In this document: positions 53,303 to 61,411 of the stretch, one piece after another
How the letters are laid out: the number at the start of each line of letters is the position of its first letter
How positions within the stretch are numbered: the first letter of the stretch is position 1
NCBI RefSeq assembly: GCF_023283985.1
Contig: NZ_JAKIKU010000013.1
Span: forward strand, 1-64,000
Length of the DNA: 64,000 bases
Direction of reading: 5' to 3'
Origin: Shewanella electrodiphila
GTDB lineage: Bacteria > Pseudomonadota > Gammaproteobacteria > Enterobacterales > Shewanellaceae
Made by a program: the position numbers and the translations under genes
Notes under the pieces: model-generated
Seen by the model: only the letters and a program-made list of their open reading frames with translations
Told to the model about the DNA's origin: nothing
The model's database searches: none

Positions 53303-55255
53303 TTAGCTTTGCGAGTTTAGTCTTGCTTGAATCGCAAGTTTTACTTCTTCTTGCTCAAGTAACAGCTCCTGTTCTTCCTTTTCTCTCATCAAAACATCAA
53401 AGGCGACACGAGCCTGCTGTGCAAGTTCAGATGCTGCAAGTTTTGCCTCTTTTGCTTTTAAAGCATCTACATTAAGCTGCTGCAAGTTAGCAATAATATC
53501 ATCTGGTGCATCTCCTAAATCGACACTAGATTCACCGCGAGATAATGCCTCTTTTCGTAATTGTTTTTTCAACATCCAAATGGCTTCATTAGCTTCACGC
53601 TCTGAGTTGGCCGCTTCAATAGCATTGTCCCGTAAGAGTTCAAAACGAGCCAAAGCTTGGCCTTCTTTGCTCCATGGATCAACATCAGGCAGATCAGAAA
53701 TATTAATCACAGGGTCAACATAGTCATCTTGATGACTCAAATCTAACGAAGCTGCTTTAACACCAGAAATCATCAGCATGACTGCAATCACTAGCAAGGG
53801 TAAACCACCAACAATCGCAGCAGTTTGTAATGTGGCTAAACCGCCCATAAACATCAATGCCGATGGCATGAGGGATAACGTAAAAGCCCAGAAAAGGCGG
53901 TTCCAGCGTAGAGGATCGTCGGTTACGTTGGTTTGCACCACAGACGCCAAAATATAGGAAATAGAGTCAAATGTAGTGGCAGTGAAAATGATACACAGTA
54001 GAGTAAACACCGTTATAACCAGCGTACTAAAAGGCAATTGCTCTAAAATAGCAAAAATTGCTCGGGTAGCCCCGTCAGTATTGAGGATTGACACCACATC
54101 CAATTGACCAGATAACTGCAATGATAAACCATAGTTACCCAGAATAATGAAGTACATTGAGCAACCAAGCGAACCAAAGAACACCGCACCAGAAATCATC
54201 TGTTTAATGGTTCTTCCACGAGAAATTCGCGCAACAAACAACCCCATACTAGGTGCAAAAACCAACCACCAAGCCCAGTAAAAAATAGTCCAATCCTGTG
54301 GGAAGTGAGTATTTTCAAATGTCCCTAGGCCGCCAAAAGGCTCTGCCCACGTGGCCATCACAAAGAAGTTTGATAGCATTCGACCAATGGAGTCTAAGCC
54401 AGTTTCTAGCATGAAAATGGTTGGACCACACACCAGCACAAATAGTAATAACCCTAATGCACCCCAGAAATTAATATTACTAAGAATTTTAATCCCTTTA
54501 TCCATGCCCATATAAGCTGAATAGGCAAAAATAGCAGTACACAGCATCAACACACCAATTTGGCTACCTGTCGTAGTAGGGATGCCAAATAAGTAACTGA
54601 TACCTTCATTGATCAATGGCGCAGCTAAACCAAGTGTCGTTGCCGCACCTCCTAACAGACCAAAGATAAACAGAATATCGATAAACTTTCCCACTTTACC
54701 AAAACTGTGGGCTTCGCCAATCACTGGCATTAACGCAGCAGAGACTTTCAACACCGGCTGTTTGCGAACATAGAAAAAGTAGGCAATTGGGATTGCTGGG
54801 ATCATATAGATACACCAGGCAATCGGTCCCCAATGAAATAGACCATAGGTGGCGGCCCAACGAATAGCTTCTTCGCTACCTGGCTCTAATTGAAAAGGTG
54901 GGTTTTGATAGTAATAAGCCCATTCAATGGTGCCCCAAAATAAAATACTTGCACCAATGCCGCCGCAAAAAAGCATTGCAGCCCAAGAGGCTAAACCAAA
55001 TTCTGGCGATTCATCTGGATCGCCTAGTTTAATCTGACCAATATCAGAAAAAACGATATAGATCATAAAGAAAAATGCCGCTAACCCCAGAGCAAGGTAA
55101 GCAAAGCCTAACTTATCTGTCATGAAGGTTTTAGCCACTGCAATCCATTGTGCTCCCTCTACAGGGAATATCATCAAGGGGATCACAACTGAAAAAAGTA
55201 ATATTAACGCACCAAAAAAGGTCGGTTTATCGATAAGCTCGAAGTGTTTGTTCAT
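53303..55255 (-). CDS. BCCT-family betaine/choline/carnitine transporter
   Basis: The start at 55255 (or 55261) is chosen for its GGAC site; an upstream TTG is less likely. The ~650-residue protein has twelve helices. Conserved features include CGGIGASILFWGTIEWAYYY and the signature FYWAWWLVFAPSMGLFVARI with ISRGRTIKQMI. About 110 residues after the last helix form a highly charged, Glu/Lys/Ala/Gln-rich probable coiled coil, longer than in most members. It takes up quaternary amines with Na+ or H+; osmotic sensing by the tail is possible. Confidence 0.92.
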   Translation of the reverse strand: MNKHFELIDKPTFFGALILLFSVVIPLMIFPVEGAQWIAVAKTFMTDKLGFAYLALGLAAFFFMIYIVFSDIGQIKLGDPDESPEFGLASWAAMLFCGGIGASILFWGTIEWAYYYQNPPFQLEPGSEEAIRWAATYGLFHWGPIAWCIYMIPAIPIAYFFYVRKQPVLKVSAALMPVIGEAHSFGKVGKFIDILFIFGLLGGAATTLGLAAPLINEGISYLFGIPTTTGSQIGVLMLCTAIFAYSAYMGMDKGIKILSNINFWGALGLLLFVLVCGPTIFMLETGLDSIGRMLSNFFVMATWAEPFGGLGTFENTHFPQDWTIFYWAWWLVFAPSMGLFVARISRGRTIKQMISGAVFFGSLGCSMYFIILGNYGLSLQLSGQLDVVSILNTDGATRAIFAILEQLPFSTLVITVFTLLCIIFTATTFDSISYILASVVQTNVTDDPLRWNRLFWAFTLSLMPSALMFMGGLATLQTAAIVGGLPLLVIAVMLMISGVKAASLDLSHQDDYVDPVINISDLPDVDPWSKEGQALARFELLRDNAIEAANSEREANEAIWMLKKQLRKEALSRGESSVDLGDAPDDIIANLQQLNVDALKAKEAKLAASELAQQARVAFDVLMREKEEQELLLEQEEVKLAIQARLNSQS

Positions 55256-55710
55256 TTTCATTGTCCGAAACAATTAAAAACTCATTTGAGAGAGTCCACA
55301 CCACACGTGCTTCCCCATGCTGCGAGACAGCCAGGTAGGTTTACTTTTTGAAGAGTTGGAATACTGTGCGTGAACCGTTGTTAAAACGCCAGGTTGTCTA
55401 ATGCTTATGACATTAACGGCAATACAGGCACGCTAAAATAATGTTAATTTAGTAAACTGTCGACAAAATTTTGTTACAAACTTATCCGAGATGTGAGCGA
55501 GTTCAAACAGCGAACATTTTTTATTGAAGCCAAAAGTAACCCTGCTTAAGCAGTATGAAGTGAACCACGCCTATCGAGCAAAAATGTCCCCCCCTCTCAA
55601 TCTTCTAACCTGATATCAACTCATCTAACAATTCAAAGCGCTCTCGAGATTTATGACAAGTTATCTACTTATTTCTACATCTACGAATTGTTATTAGTTT
55701 GTAGTAAAAT
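55256..55710. other. Intergenic region between divergent genes
   Basis: About 455 bases holding the BCCT promoter (minus) and the promoter for the riboswitch operon (plus; TAAAAT at 55705-55710 is a possible -10). A CACGTG hexamer lies near 55307. No gene was seen. Confidence 0.45.
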
Positions 55711-55812
55711 GGTATTTGAGGACGACCTCAATTTACTTATACCTTCCACATAAGGGATGTATGCCAGTAGATATTCATCCGGGGACGGCCCCATCTGATT
55801 TATTTTCCAGAT
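55711..55812 (+). ncRNA. Probable guanidine-II (mini-ykkC) riboswitch
   Basis: Two small hairpins carry the defining ACGR tetraloops: TTGAGG-ACGA-CCTCAA (55716-55731, extendable by GGTAT/ATACC) and GGGG-ACGG-CCCC (55781-55792). A non-conserved hairpin (GGATG/CATCC, 55755-55780) lies between, and ATCTG/CAGAT (55793-55812) leads into the AGGAG ribosome site at 55814. Twin GG-ACGR-CC hairpins ahead of a ribosome site are the mini-ykkC/guanidine-II architecture. Binding of guanidine is inferred. Confidence 0.7.
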
Positions 55813-55823
55813 AGGAGCCGACA

Positions 55824-56600
55824 ATGTACAACCTCAGATTTATCGCAGTATGTTTTATCATCATCAGCCAGTTTATTTCTCCCACCTCCCATGCAAATGA
55901 CAGCCATTTTGGTTTGCACGGCATGACCTTATTCGGTGGCGATGATGGCTTGTTTGCATCGCATTTGCCCATGTATCATCAACCTCATAATGTACAAATG
56001 GTCATGCAATTTCACTTTAGTGATGCCGCAACCGACAAAGCGGTCAAACAGCAGCTAGCGCAACAATCAACGCAGTCTGAACAACTTTGGACGATTGTCC
56101 CTAAGCCCTTTGACTTAATGCGCTTACATCCCAACAGCGATAGCCCTCTCACCCATTTACAAATAGAGGTTGTAGAGGGACATTTTGAGCGAGGTGGAAC
56201 ATCACGCTTCTCATCGCAGAAGATTATTATTGATAAAGTGATCATCTTTACTGAGCTCAGTATGCAACCCGCCCAAGAGAAGACCAACATTGCTCAATAC
56301 TTAATGGTTGCAGCCTCTAACCAAAGCCAGAATCAGTTTTTAATTAAATTACTTAAAAACAGGCCTGAAGTCGACCACCTTTTACGGGTATTAAACCCTG
56401 ACCGACCAATGACTTCTCAAGTGAATTCTGCGCTTACTGAGCAACTTACAACTGAAAAACAAGCTGGGCCATTCACGGCTCCGACAACCCTAGAATTATC
56501 AAATTCATTGCACGCATCAAAGGTTGAATTAGCTGAGCACTTATCAATGTCGCCTGAACAGCTGATTGAGATTTACCTTGAAACAGGTGAATTGCAGTAG
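55824..56600 (+). CDS. Exported protein of unknown function under the guanidine-II-like leader
   Basis: The 258-residue precursor has a signal peptide ending TSHA-ND. The mature part begins FGLHGMTLFGGDDGLFASHL, continuing PMYHQPHNVQMV, with several His residues that could bind metal, and is otherwise beta-rich. I do not recognise a named family, although the N-terminal pattern looks conserved. AGGAG precedes the start. It is followed after 24 bases by a class-I amidotransferase-like gene, so the two likely form an operon controlled by the leader at 55711-55812. Confidence 0.75.
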   Translation: MYNLRFIAVCFIIISQFISPTSHANDSHFGLHGMTLFGGDDGLFASHLPMYHQPHNVQMVMQFHFSDAATDKAVKQQLAQQSTQSEQLWTIVPKPFDLMRLHPNSDSPLTHLQIEVVEGHFERGGTSRFSSQKIIIDKVIIFTELSMQPAQEKTNIAQYLMVAASNQSQNQFLIKLLKNRPEVDHLLRVLNPDRPMTSQVNSALTEQLTTEKQAGPFTAPTTLELSNSLHASKVELAEHLSMSPEQLIEIYLETGELQ

Positions 56601-56624
56601 TGGAATGACGATTAGGGAAAACAT

Positions 56625-57263
56625 ATGTCAAATTTAACCATAGCAATAATCCAACATCACCCAGCCGAGGGTGCTGGGAGAATTGCTGATTGGGCCAGCA
56701 TTGAGGGGCACACTTTGGTGCACTTCATGGCGCCGAATAACTGCTTACCTAGATTAGATGAAATAGATGGATTAATCATATTAGGTGGGCCAATGGATGT
56801 GGTCGATAGTCCCTGTTGGATGCAAGCAGAGCTGGCACTTATCAACCAAGCTGTTCAGCGTAACATGCCTATTTTAGGAATTTGTTTAGGGGCCCAGTTA
56901 TTAGCTTCAACATTGGGCGCAAGCTTAAGCCCGTTGAAAAAGCCAGAATTAGGCTGGCAGCGAGTGCTTTTTGATAATAACCAATTGCTGCAGGTGCCTC
57001 AATGGCATTATCAAGGGTTTAATTTCACAGATGCTGTAGTAACAATTACGGCAAGCTCTTCCCTTTGGCCTCAGCAAATGTTCCATCATCAGCGGCAAGT
57101 GGGTGTGCAATTTCACCCTGAGTGGGATACAGCACAAATCGTGCAGCTACAACTCGCTTTTGGCGATGACTGTCCATTTAATAACAATGATGGGCAAATG
57201 TTATCAGCCCAACTACAGCTCGATACTTGGCTTAATAATTTGCTTAATCGTATGTTTACTTAA
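56625..57263 (+). CDS. Class-I glutamine amidotransferase-like protein
   Basis: The 212-residue protein has the triad of type-1 amidotransferases: Cys in ILGICLGAQLLAS, His and Glu in QFHPEWD. GLIILGGPMDVVDSPCWM is the family oxyanion-side region. It is a stand-alone glutaminase-type domain related to GuaA-like YfeJ proteins, which act on glutamine or on gamma-glutamyl compounds. The acceptor is unknown. Placement in an apparently guanidine-responsive operon raises the possibility of nitrogen metabolism, which is inference. Confidence 0.88.
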   Translation: MSNLTIAIIQHHPAEGAGRIADWASIEGHTLVHFMAPNNCLPRLDEIDGLIILGGPMDVVDSPCWMQAELALINQAVQRNMPILGICLGAQLLASTLGASLSPLKKPELGWQRVLFDNNQLLQVPQWHYQGFNFTDAVVTITASSSLWPQQMFHHQRQVGVQFHPEWDTAQIVQLQLAFGDDCPFNNNDGQMLSAQLQLDTWLNNLLNRMFT

Positions 57264-57266
57264 CTG

Positions 57267-57297
57267 GTAAGCCCTATGCTCTGCATAGGGCTTATTC
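57267..57297. terminator. Terminator of the amidotransferase operon
   Basis: taagccctatg / catagggctta hairpin between convergent genes; the U-run is weak. Confidence 0.6.
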
Positions 57298-57321
57298 ACA
57301 TAACACAGCAAACAAAGGGCT

Positions 57322-58845
57322 TTATTCACACTGCGCTTTGCCACTGGCATAGCAGCTTGGCTGACGTGGACACACTGCACCACGTGAACAAATCACCCTA
57401 GCATCATTTTCGATACCACGTTCAATCCAATTAATATTGAGTATTTTAGCCACACTAGTGAGATCCGCCTTAATGGCTTTTGGAATCGCCACTAAGCCAC
57501 CATTTTCAACACAGGCTTGCTTTAAATCTTCGGTAATTTTAACCGCATCTTTTCCTTGTGCTTCAATGGCAGGATTCAGATCAATCCCAGCACACAACAC
57601 ATGTGGGTTACCTGCGGAATCATCTACTTTTATCGATTCACAACAATAAATTCGCGGTTCATTACCCACATTCAAAATCGATATTTGCGCTGATGTGCCT
57701 GTTGAAGGCTCATTGATTTTTCTAAACACAGCCCAGTGATGACAAGGGTCTTCAACAATGCGCATATTACCCCAAGGCAGTGGAATACCATTACCACGAT
57801 AAACGGCCTTAAGCTTTCCTGGCGCATAAGCATCAAAGTAATGCCAATGCGGATAAGGCGAAACCACCGTCATCCGTCTCATCGCCACAGAAGCCGAAAC
57901 TTGCAATTGTTTATGGATATCAATCTCGTAACCGTGGCGGTCAAGTAGCTGTCTAAATGGCACCTTAGGGCACAACAATGCTCCTGCAAAAAAGCTAGAT
58001 TCAAAATCACGCCAAGCGTGCAAAATATCTTGCGCATTTAGGGTATTTGATTGCATGGTGGCATCGTCATCAGCCTCAATACGTCGCCCTGAAGTCATGA
58101 CACTTTTTAAGCCATCTTTATTGTGTAAAACACAATGACCAATATGCACTGCTAGGTCATATTTCAATCTTGGCGCATTAGATTTTAGGGCTTTATTAAT
58201 AAAAATTGTCGCTGGCGGTTCAAAAAATGATGTCGTCAGCCGCGCAGAACTCGCCCCCGTTTCATCCAAGACTTCAGTAGGAATTTCATCAATCCACTTA
58301 ATTTTTAGCCCCATACTTTTAGCTGTACTGAGCATTTCATCGGCGCTTAATGGCATTTGTTTCTTGCCGATATCTTCTGCGGCGCGTTCAAGATCAGGGA
58401 AGTGATTCTGATGATGCTCTTGATGAGCACGAATAAGTAACTGCGCAAATTGCCTTCCTGATGTGCCGGTTTGTGACAACATTTCAGGGATCGCAATCTG
58501 TAGAATATCATTTGAAAATAAGAAGCTGGGCTCAAGTGGCATGCCACTTATACCGCCACGGCGACCTTTTTCTGGCGTAATGGATTGCTCTTCAGGCATG
58601 TCATCTAAGAACCATTCCACCTCTTTTTGAAACACTGTCGCAATCACAGCCAACATCCCAGCACTGGGCACACGCTTACCTCGCTCGATCATCGACAGAT
58701 ACGATACCGAAGGCGCAGAACTGGAATCGACACGAATACACCTGGCCGATAAATCTTCCATCGTCAGGTGATTTCGTTTACGTAGATTTCGAATCTTGGT
58801 GCCAAGAAAATGTGACTTTCTCATTAAGCTTTGATCATTACGCAT
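57322..58845 (-). CDS. XRE regulator with DUF3612-like C-terminal region
   Basis: The 507-residue protein starts with an XRE helix-turn-helix (GTKIRNLRKRNHLTMEDLSA, later SYLSMIERGKRVPSAGML), then an ImmA/IrrE-related middle (AVHIGHCVLHNKDGL) and a long C-terminal region that fits DUF3612. It ends with a cysteine cluster (CSRGAVCPRQPSCYASGKAQ). Relatives of the RamB/ScfR group respond to acyl-CoA and control glyoxylate-shunt genes. It is divergent from a malate-synthase-G-like fragment gene, its likely target. Confidence 0.85.
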   Translation of the reverse strand: MRNDQSLMRKSHFLGTKIRNLRKRNHLTMEDLSARCIRVDSSSAPSVSYLSMIERGKRVPSAGMLAVIATVFQKEVEWFLDDMPEEQSITPEKGRRGGISGMPLEPSFLFSNDILQIAIPEMLSQTGTSGRQFAQLLIRAHQEHHQNHFPDLERAAEDIGKKQMPLSADEMLSTAKSMGLKIKWIDEIPTEVLDETGASSARLTTSFFEPPATIFINKALKSNAPRLKYDLAVHIGHCVLHNKDGLKSVMTSGRRIEADDDATMQSNTLNAQDILHAWRDFESSFFAGALLCPKVPFRQLLDRHGYEIDIHKQLQVSASVAMRRMTVVSPYPHWHYFDAYAPGKLKAVYRGNGIPLPWGNMRIVEDPCHHWAVFRKINEPSTGTSAQISILNVGNEPRIYCCESIKVDDSAGNPHVLCAGIDLNPAIEAQGKDAVKITEDLKQACVENGGLVAIPKAIKADLTSVAKILNINWIERGIENDARVICSRGAVCPRQPSCYASGKAQCE

Positions 58846-58847
58846 TT

Positions 58848-58895
58848 TGTAAAATTCACAGTGTAAAATTTTTATTGTGAAATTGTAGTGAAAAA
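58848..58895. promoter_or_regulatory. Candidate operator repeats between the regulator and its divergent gene
   Basis: Repeated GTGTAAAATT, TGTGAAATTG and AGTGAAAAAT units lie about 14-18 bases apart next to ttttgtaaaattcaca. They could be half-sites for the XRE/DUF3612 regulator. Support is by eye only. Confidence 0.35.
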
Positions 58896-59043
58896 TACTC
58901 TAGACTACAAATTAAGCAATCGGGAAACAGTTTTTAAGATTTGCTTACTGAACTTACAACATGAATCAGAAATAAATAGAAGTAACACTGAGCTGAGTTA
59001 AACAACCAGTCAGTGTAATGACCCAAGCGAAGAGGATAAGGTT

Positions 59044-59562
59044 ATGACTATGACAACAATGCACACCAACACAGCCGCTCACAACCTTAACAACTTCATT
59101 GAAGAACAATTTGTGGCGACCAGTACTAACGCAGATAAAATTAACAATGCGAAAGTATTTTTAGATGACAATTTTCCACTTACAGAAGGCTCACATGCCG
59201 ATGTCAGTAGCTATGTTATTTACTACACGCATCTTTTAGCGTTTATGAAAGATGGTAGCCAATGTGGATTACAAAATCCTTGTCAATTTGTTGCGCTAAC
59301 CGGTCATAAAAGTGATCCAACTTCTATCGTACTAAAAAACAACGATACCCATGTTGAAGTAAGTTTTGATCGAAATGGCGAACTAGGTGCAAACGACCCT
59401 GCACACATTGAAGATATACAAGTTGCATTGCCAATTAAAAACCTACCTACGCCTTATAAGCAATGGGTAAGCATGCTGCATTCTCGCTGTTTACCGACAG
59501 AAGGAAATTGCAAAGTATTTACCGCTAAAGACGGTACTGATTACGCAATGCATCAGCGCTAG
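59044..59562 (+). CDS. Stand-alone protein related to the malate synthase G insertion domain
   Basis: The 172-residue protein lines up with the middle of malate synthase G (GlcB). FLDDNFPLTEGSHADV corresponds to FLDESLPLENGSYQDV, IVLKNNDTHVEVSFDRNGEL to a [20 protein letters not shown]-type segment, GANDPAHIEDI to GKDDPAHINDV, and VFTAKDGTDYAMHQR to a late TAADGSEISLHGR-type segment. The GlcB stretch DCEDSVAAVDAEDK between these parts is missing, and so is the catalytic barrel. It cannot be an active malate synthase. A regulatory or binding role is inferred, supported by the divergent DUF3612 regulator. GAGGATAAGG precedes the start and a terminator follows. Confidence 0.78.
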   Translation: MTMTTMHTNTAAHNLNNFIEEQFVATSTNADKINNAKVFLDDNFPLTEGSHADVSSYVIYYTHLLAFMKDGSQCGLQNPCQFVALTGHKSDPTSIVLKNNDTHVEVSFDRNGELGANDPAHIEDIQVALPIKNLPTPYKQWVSMLHSRCLPTEGNCKVFTAKDGTDYAMHQR

Positions 59563-59620
59563 TTGGCGTTAGTATTGCTTTAAACCCATTGCAGCTTTGT
59601 AATAATTATTAGTCTGTAAT

Positions 59621-59650
59621 GAAAGCCAACCGAATCGGTTGGCTTTTTAG
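59621..59650 (+). terminator. Terminator
   Basis: aaagccaaccga / tcggttggctttttag hairpin after the 59044-59562 gene. Confidence 0.85.
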
Positions 59651-59715
59651 TTTTTGACATAAGCTTGGGTCAATGGCGCGATAAATAGACTAGCCAAAGG
59701 TTTCAAGTCGCCCGT

Positions 59716-61221
59716 CTAAGGCCTAAAAAATCGCGATTCTTGAGACACTTGATTTAACGGTTTTTGAGAGTCAATTTCAGCCGCTGAATTCACTTCAGTG
59801 ATCAAGAAGGTGAGTTCATCACGTGCATTACCTGCTGTCATGCCAAGATTATCTCTCATTACATTGGTGACCGTTAAAGGATATTCCAACTGTTCAGCCG
59901 CCTTAATCAATACCAAGGTTTCGGTTTCAATCTCAAATTCATAAGCAGACACGTTGTCATAAGCAATACTGATATTATAAAAAGCCGCTTGCTGAGTTTT
60001 ATTACGTATTTTCAGTAAATAACTATTCTCTATCACTTCATTATCCGGCTGACTATTGATCACGCGATATAGACTTTGGCGATCACGAATTACATTTAAT
60101 TGAATATCAGTGCGACTATTCAAATCCATCACAATAAGCACCAACATCACTAATAGCGCACTCGCATAGCCCAGCGCTTTGACTGACCAGATAGACGGTT
60201 TCTGGCCTTTTTCAAGGGCATTTTCGCTGGTAAAGCTAATAAGGTTTGGCTGATACCCAAACTTTTCCATCGTTTGATTACATGCATCAACGCAGGCACC
60301 ACAATTAATGCACTCATATTGCAGTCCATTACGGATATCAATACCTGTTGGGCAAACATCTACACATAAATGACAATCAACGCAGTCACCTAAACCTTCA
60401 AGTTTAACGACTTTGTCGATGTCTGTTCCTCTTTTATTGCGCTTACGAGGACCACGATTTTCACCTCGAGCCGCGTCATAACTGACCGTTTTAGTGTTCG
60501 AGTCGAACATCACCGCCTGAAATCGTGAATAAGGGCAGCAATGCAAGCACATCATCTCTCGCATCCAACCCGCATTTAAGTAAGTACAGAGTGCAAAAAA
60601 CCACACCCAGACTCCGGTCCAAAAACCGCTGCTAAAAGTGAAAATATCAATATACAAGTCGCGTGCAGGCATGAAGTACCCCATAAAACCACAACCTGTC
60701 ACTAATGCAATGAATGCCCAAGCAGTATGCTTTGACAACCTTTTGCCCACTTTAGATGCAGATAACGGCGCATTATCTAATGCAGTACGGTGATGATGAT
60801 TACCTTCAATTTTCGCTTCAACCCACATAAACATAGCTGTCCAGGCAGTTTGCGGACATAAAAAACCGCACCAAACTCGGCCCCAATACACAGTGACAAA
60901 AAACAGCGCGAATGCCGCGGCCATGAACACCCAGGCCAACACAGTGAAATCTTGCGGCCACAAGGTAATATTGAAAAAGAAAAACTGCTGCTCAGTCACA
61001 TCAAGCAAAATGGCCTGACGCCCGTTGAAATTGAGGAAAGGGATAATGAAAAATATGGCTATTAGCAAAGTATTAGTGTGCTGACGGATCTTTTGAAACA
61101 CGCCTTGCTGTTCTCGCACATGAATTTTGCCTGAAGCGCTAACATTAACAACGGGAATGCGCTGGGTGGAAGAAGTGGGTAACCGACTTGATACTGGCTC
61201 TGACGATACTGGATCTGACAT
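59716..61221 (-). CDS. ccoG: Cytochrome c oxidase accessory protein CcoG
   Basis: The 501-residue membrane protein has five helices. CGFLCPQTAWTAMFMW lies at the first cysteine pair and CLHCCPYSRFQ at the second. Two 4Fe-4S ferredoxin motifs follow (CVDCHLCVDVCPTGIDIRNG and CINCGACVDACNQTM), and an immunoglobulin-like periplasmic domain ends the protein. CcoG (RdxA/FixG) reduces copper for assembly of cbb3 oxidase; no ccoNOQP genes are in the window. A near-consensus sigma-54 promoter and a palindromic activator site lie upstream, unusual for this gene. Confidence 0.95.
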   Translation of the reverse strand: MSDPVSSEPVSSRLPTSSTQRIPVVNVSASGKIHVREQQGVFQKIRQHTNTLLIAIFFIIPFLNFNGRQAILLDVTEQQFFFFNITLWPQDFTVLAWVFMAAAFALFFVTVYWGRVWCGFLCPQTAWTAMFMWVEAKIEGNHHHRTALDNAPLSASKVGKRLSKHTAWAFIALVTGCGFMGYFMPARDLYIDIFTFSSGFWTGVWVWFFALCTYLNAGWMREMMCLHCCPYSRFQAVMFDSNTKTVSYDAARGENRGPRKRNKRGTDIDKVVKLEGLGDCVDCHLCVDVCPTGIDIRNGLQYECINCGACVDACNQTMEKFGYQPNLISFTSENALEKGQKPSIWSVKALGYASALLVMLVLIVMDLNSRTDIQLNVIRDRQSLYRVINSQPDNEVIENSYLLKIRNKTQQAAFYNISIAYDNVSAYEFEIETETLVLIKAAEQLEYPLTVTNVMRDNLGMTAGNARDELTFLITEVNSAAEIDSQKPLNQVSQESRFFRP

Positions 61222-61262
61222 TGTGTGGTTCCTAGTTTTCTCTTATTAGCTGTACGCTAAAT

Positions 61263-61278
61263 AGCAAAACCTGCGCCA
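61263..61278 (-). promoter_or_regulatory. Sigma-54 (-24/-12) promoter of ccoG
   Basis: On the minus strand TGGCGCAGGTTTTGCT matches TGGCACR-N4-TTGCW at all but one position, with GG and GC 10 bases apart as required. It lies about 42 bases before the ccoG start, in the right direction. Confidence 0.75.
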
Positions 61279-61340
61279 ATCACAATAAAAACATAACCAC
61301 CTGATTTTAATCACTATAAATAACATCTGCTACTTAATAA

Positions 61341-61376
61341 GTCACGACATATCACCAATTGGCGATATACCGTGAC
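61341..61376. promoter_or_regulatory. Inverted-repeat activator site upstream of ccoG
   Basis: GTCACGACATATC and its near-inverse GATATACCGTGAC form a 36-base inverted repeat about 65-110 bases upstream of the -24/-12 promoter, a normal distance for a sigma-54 activator. The same half-site recurs at 62904-62916. Confidence 0.7.
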
Positions 61377-61411
61377 TCAATCGAACTTATCTTTCTGTTT
61401 AACCAAATCAT

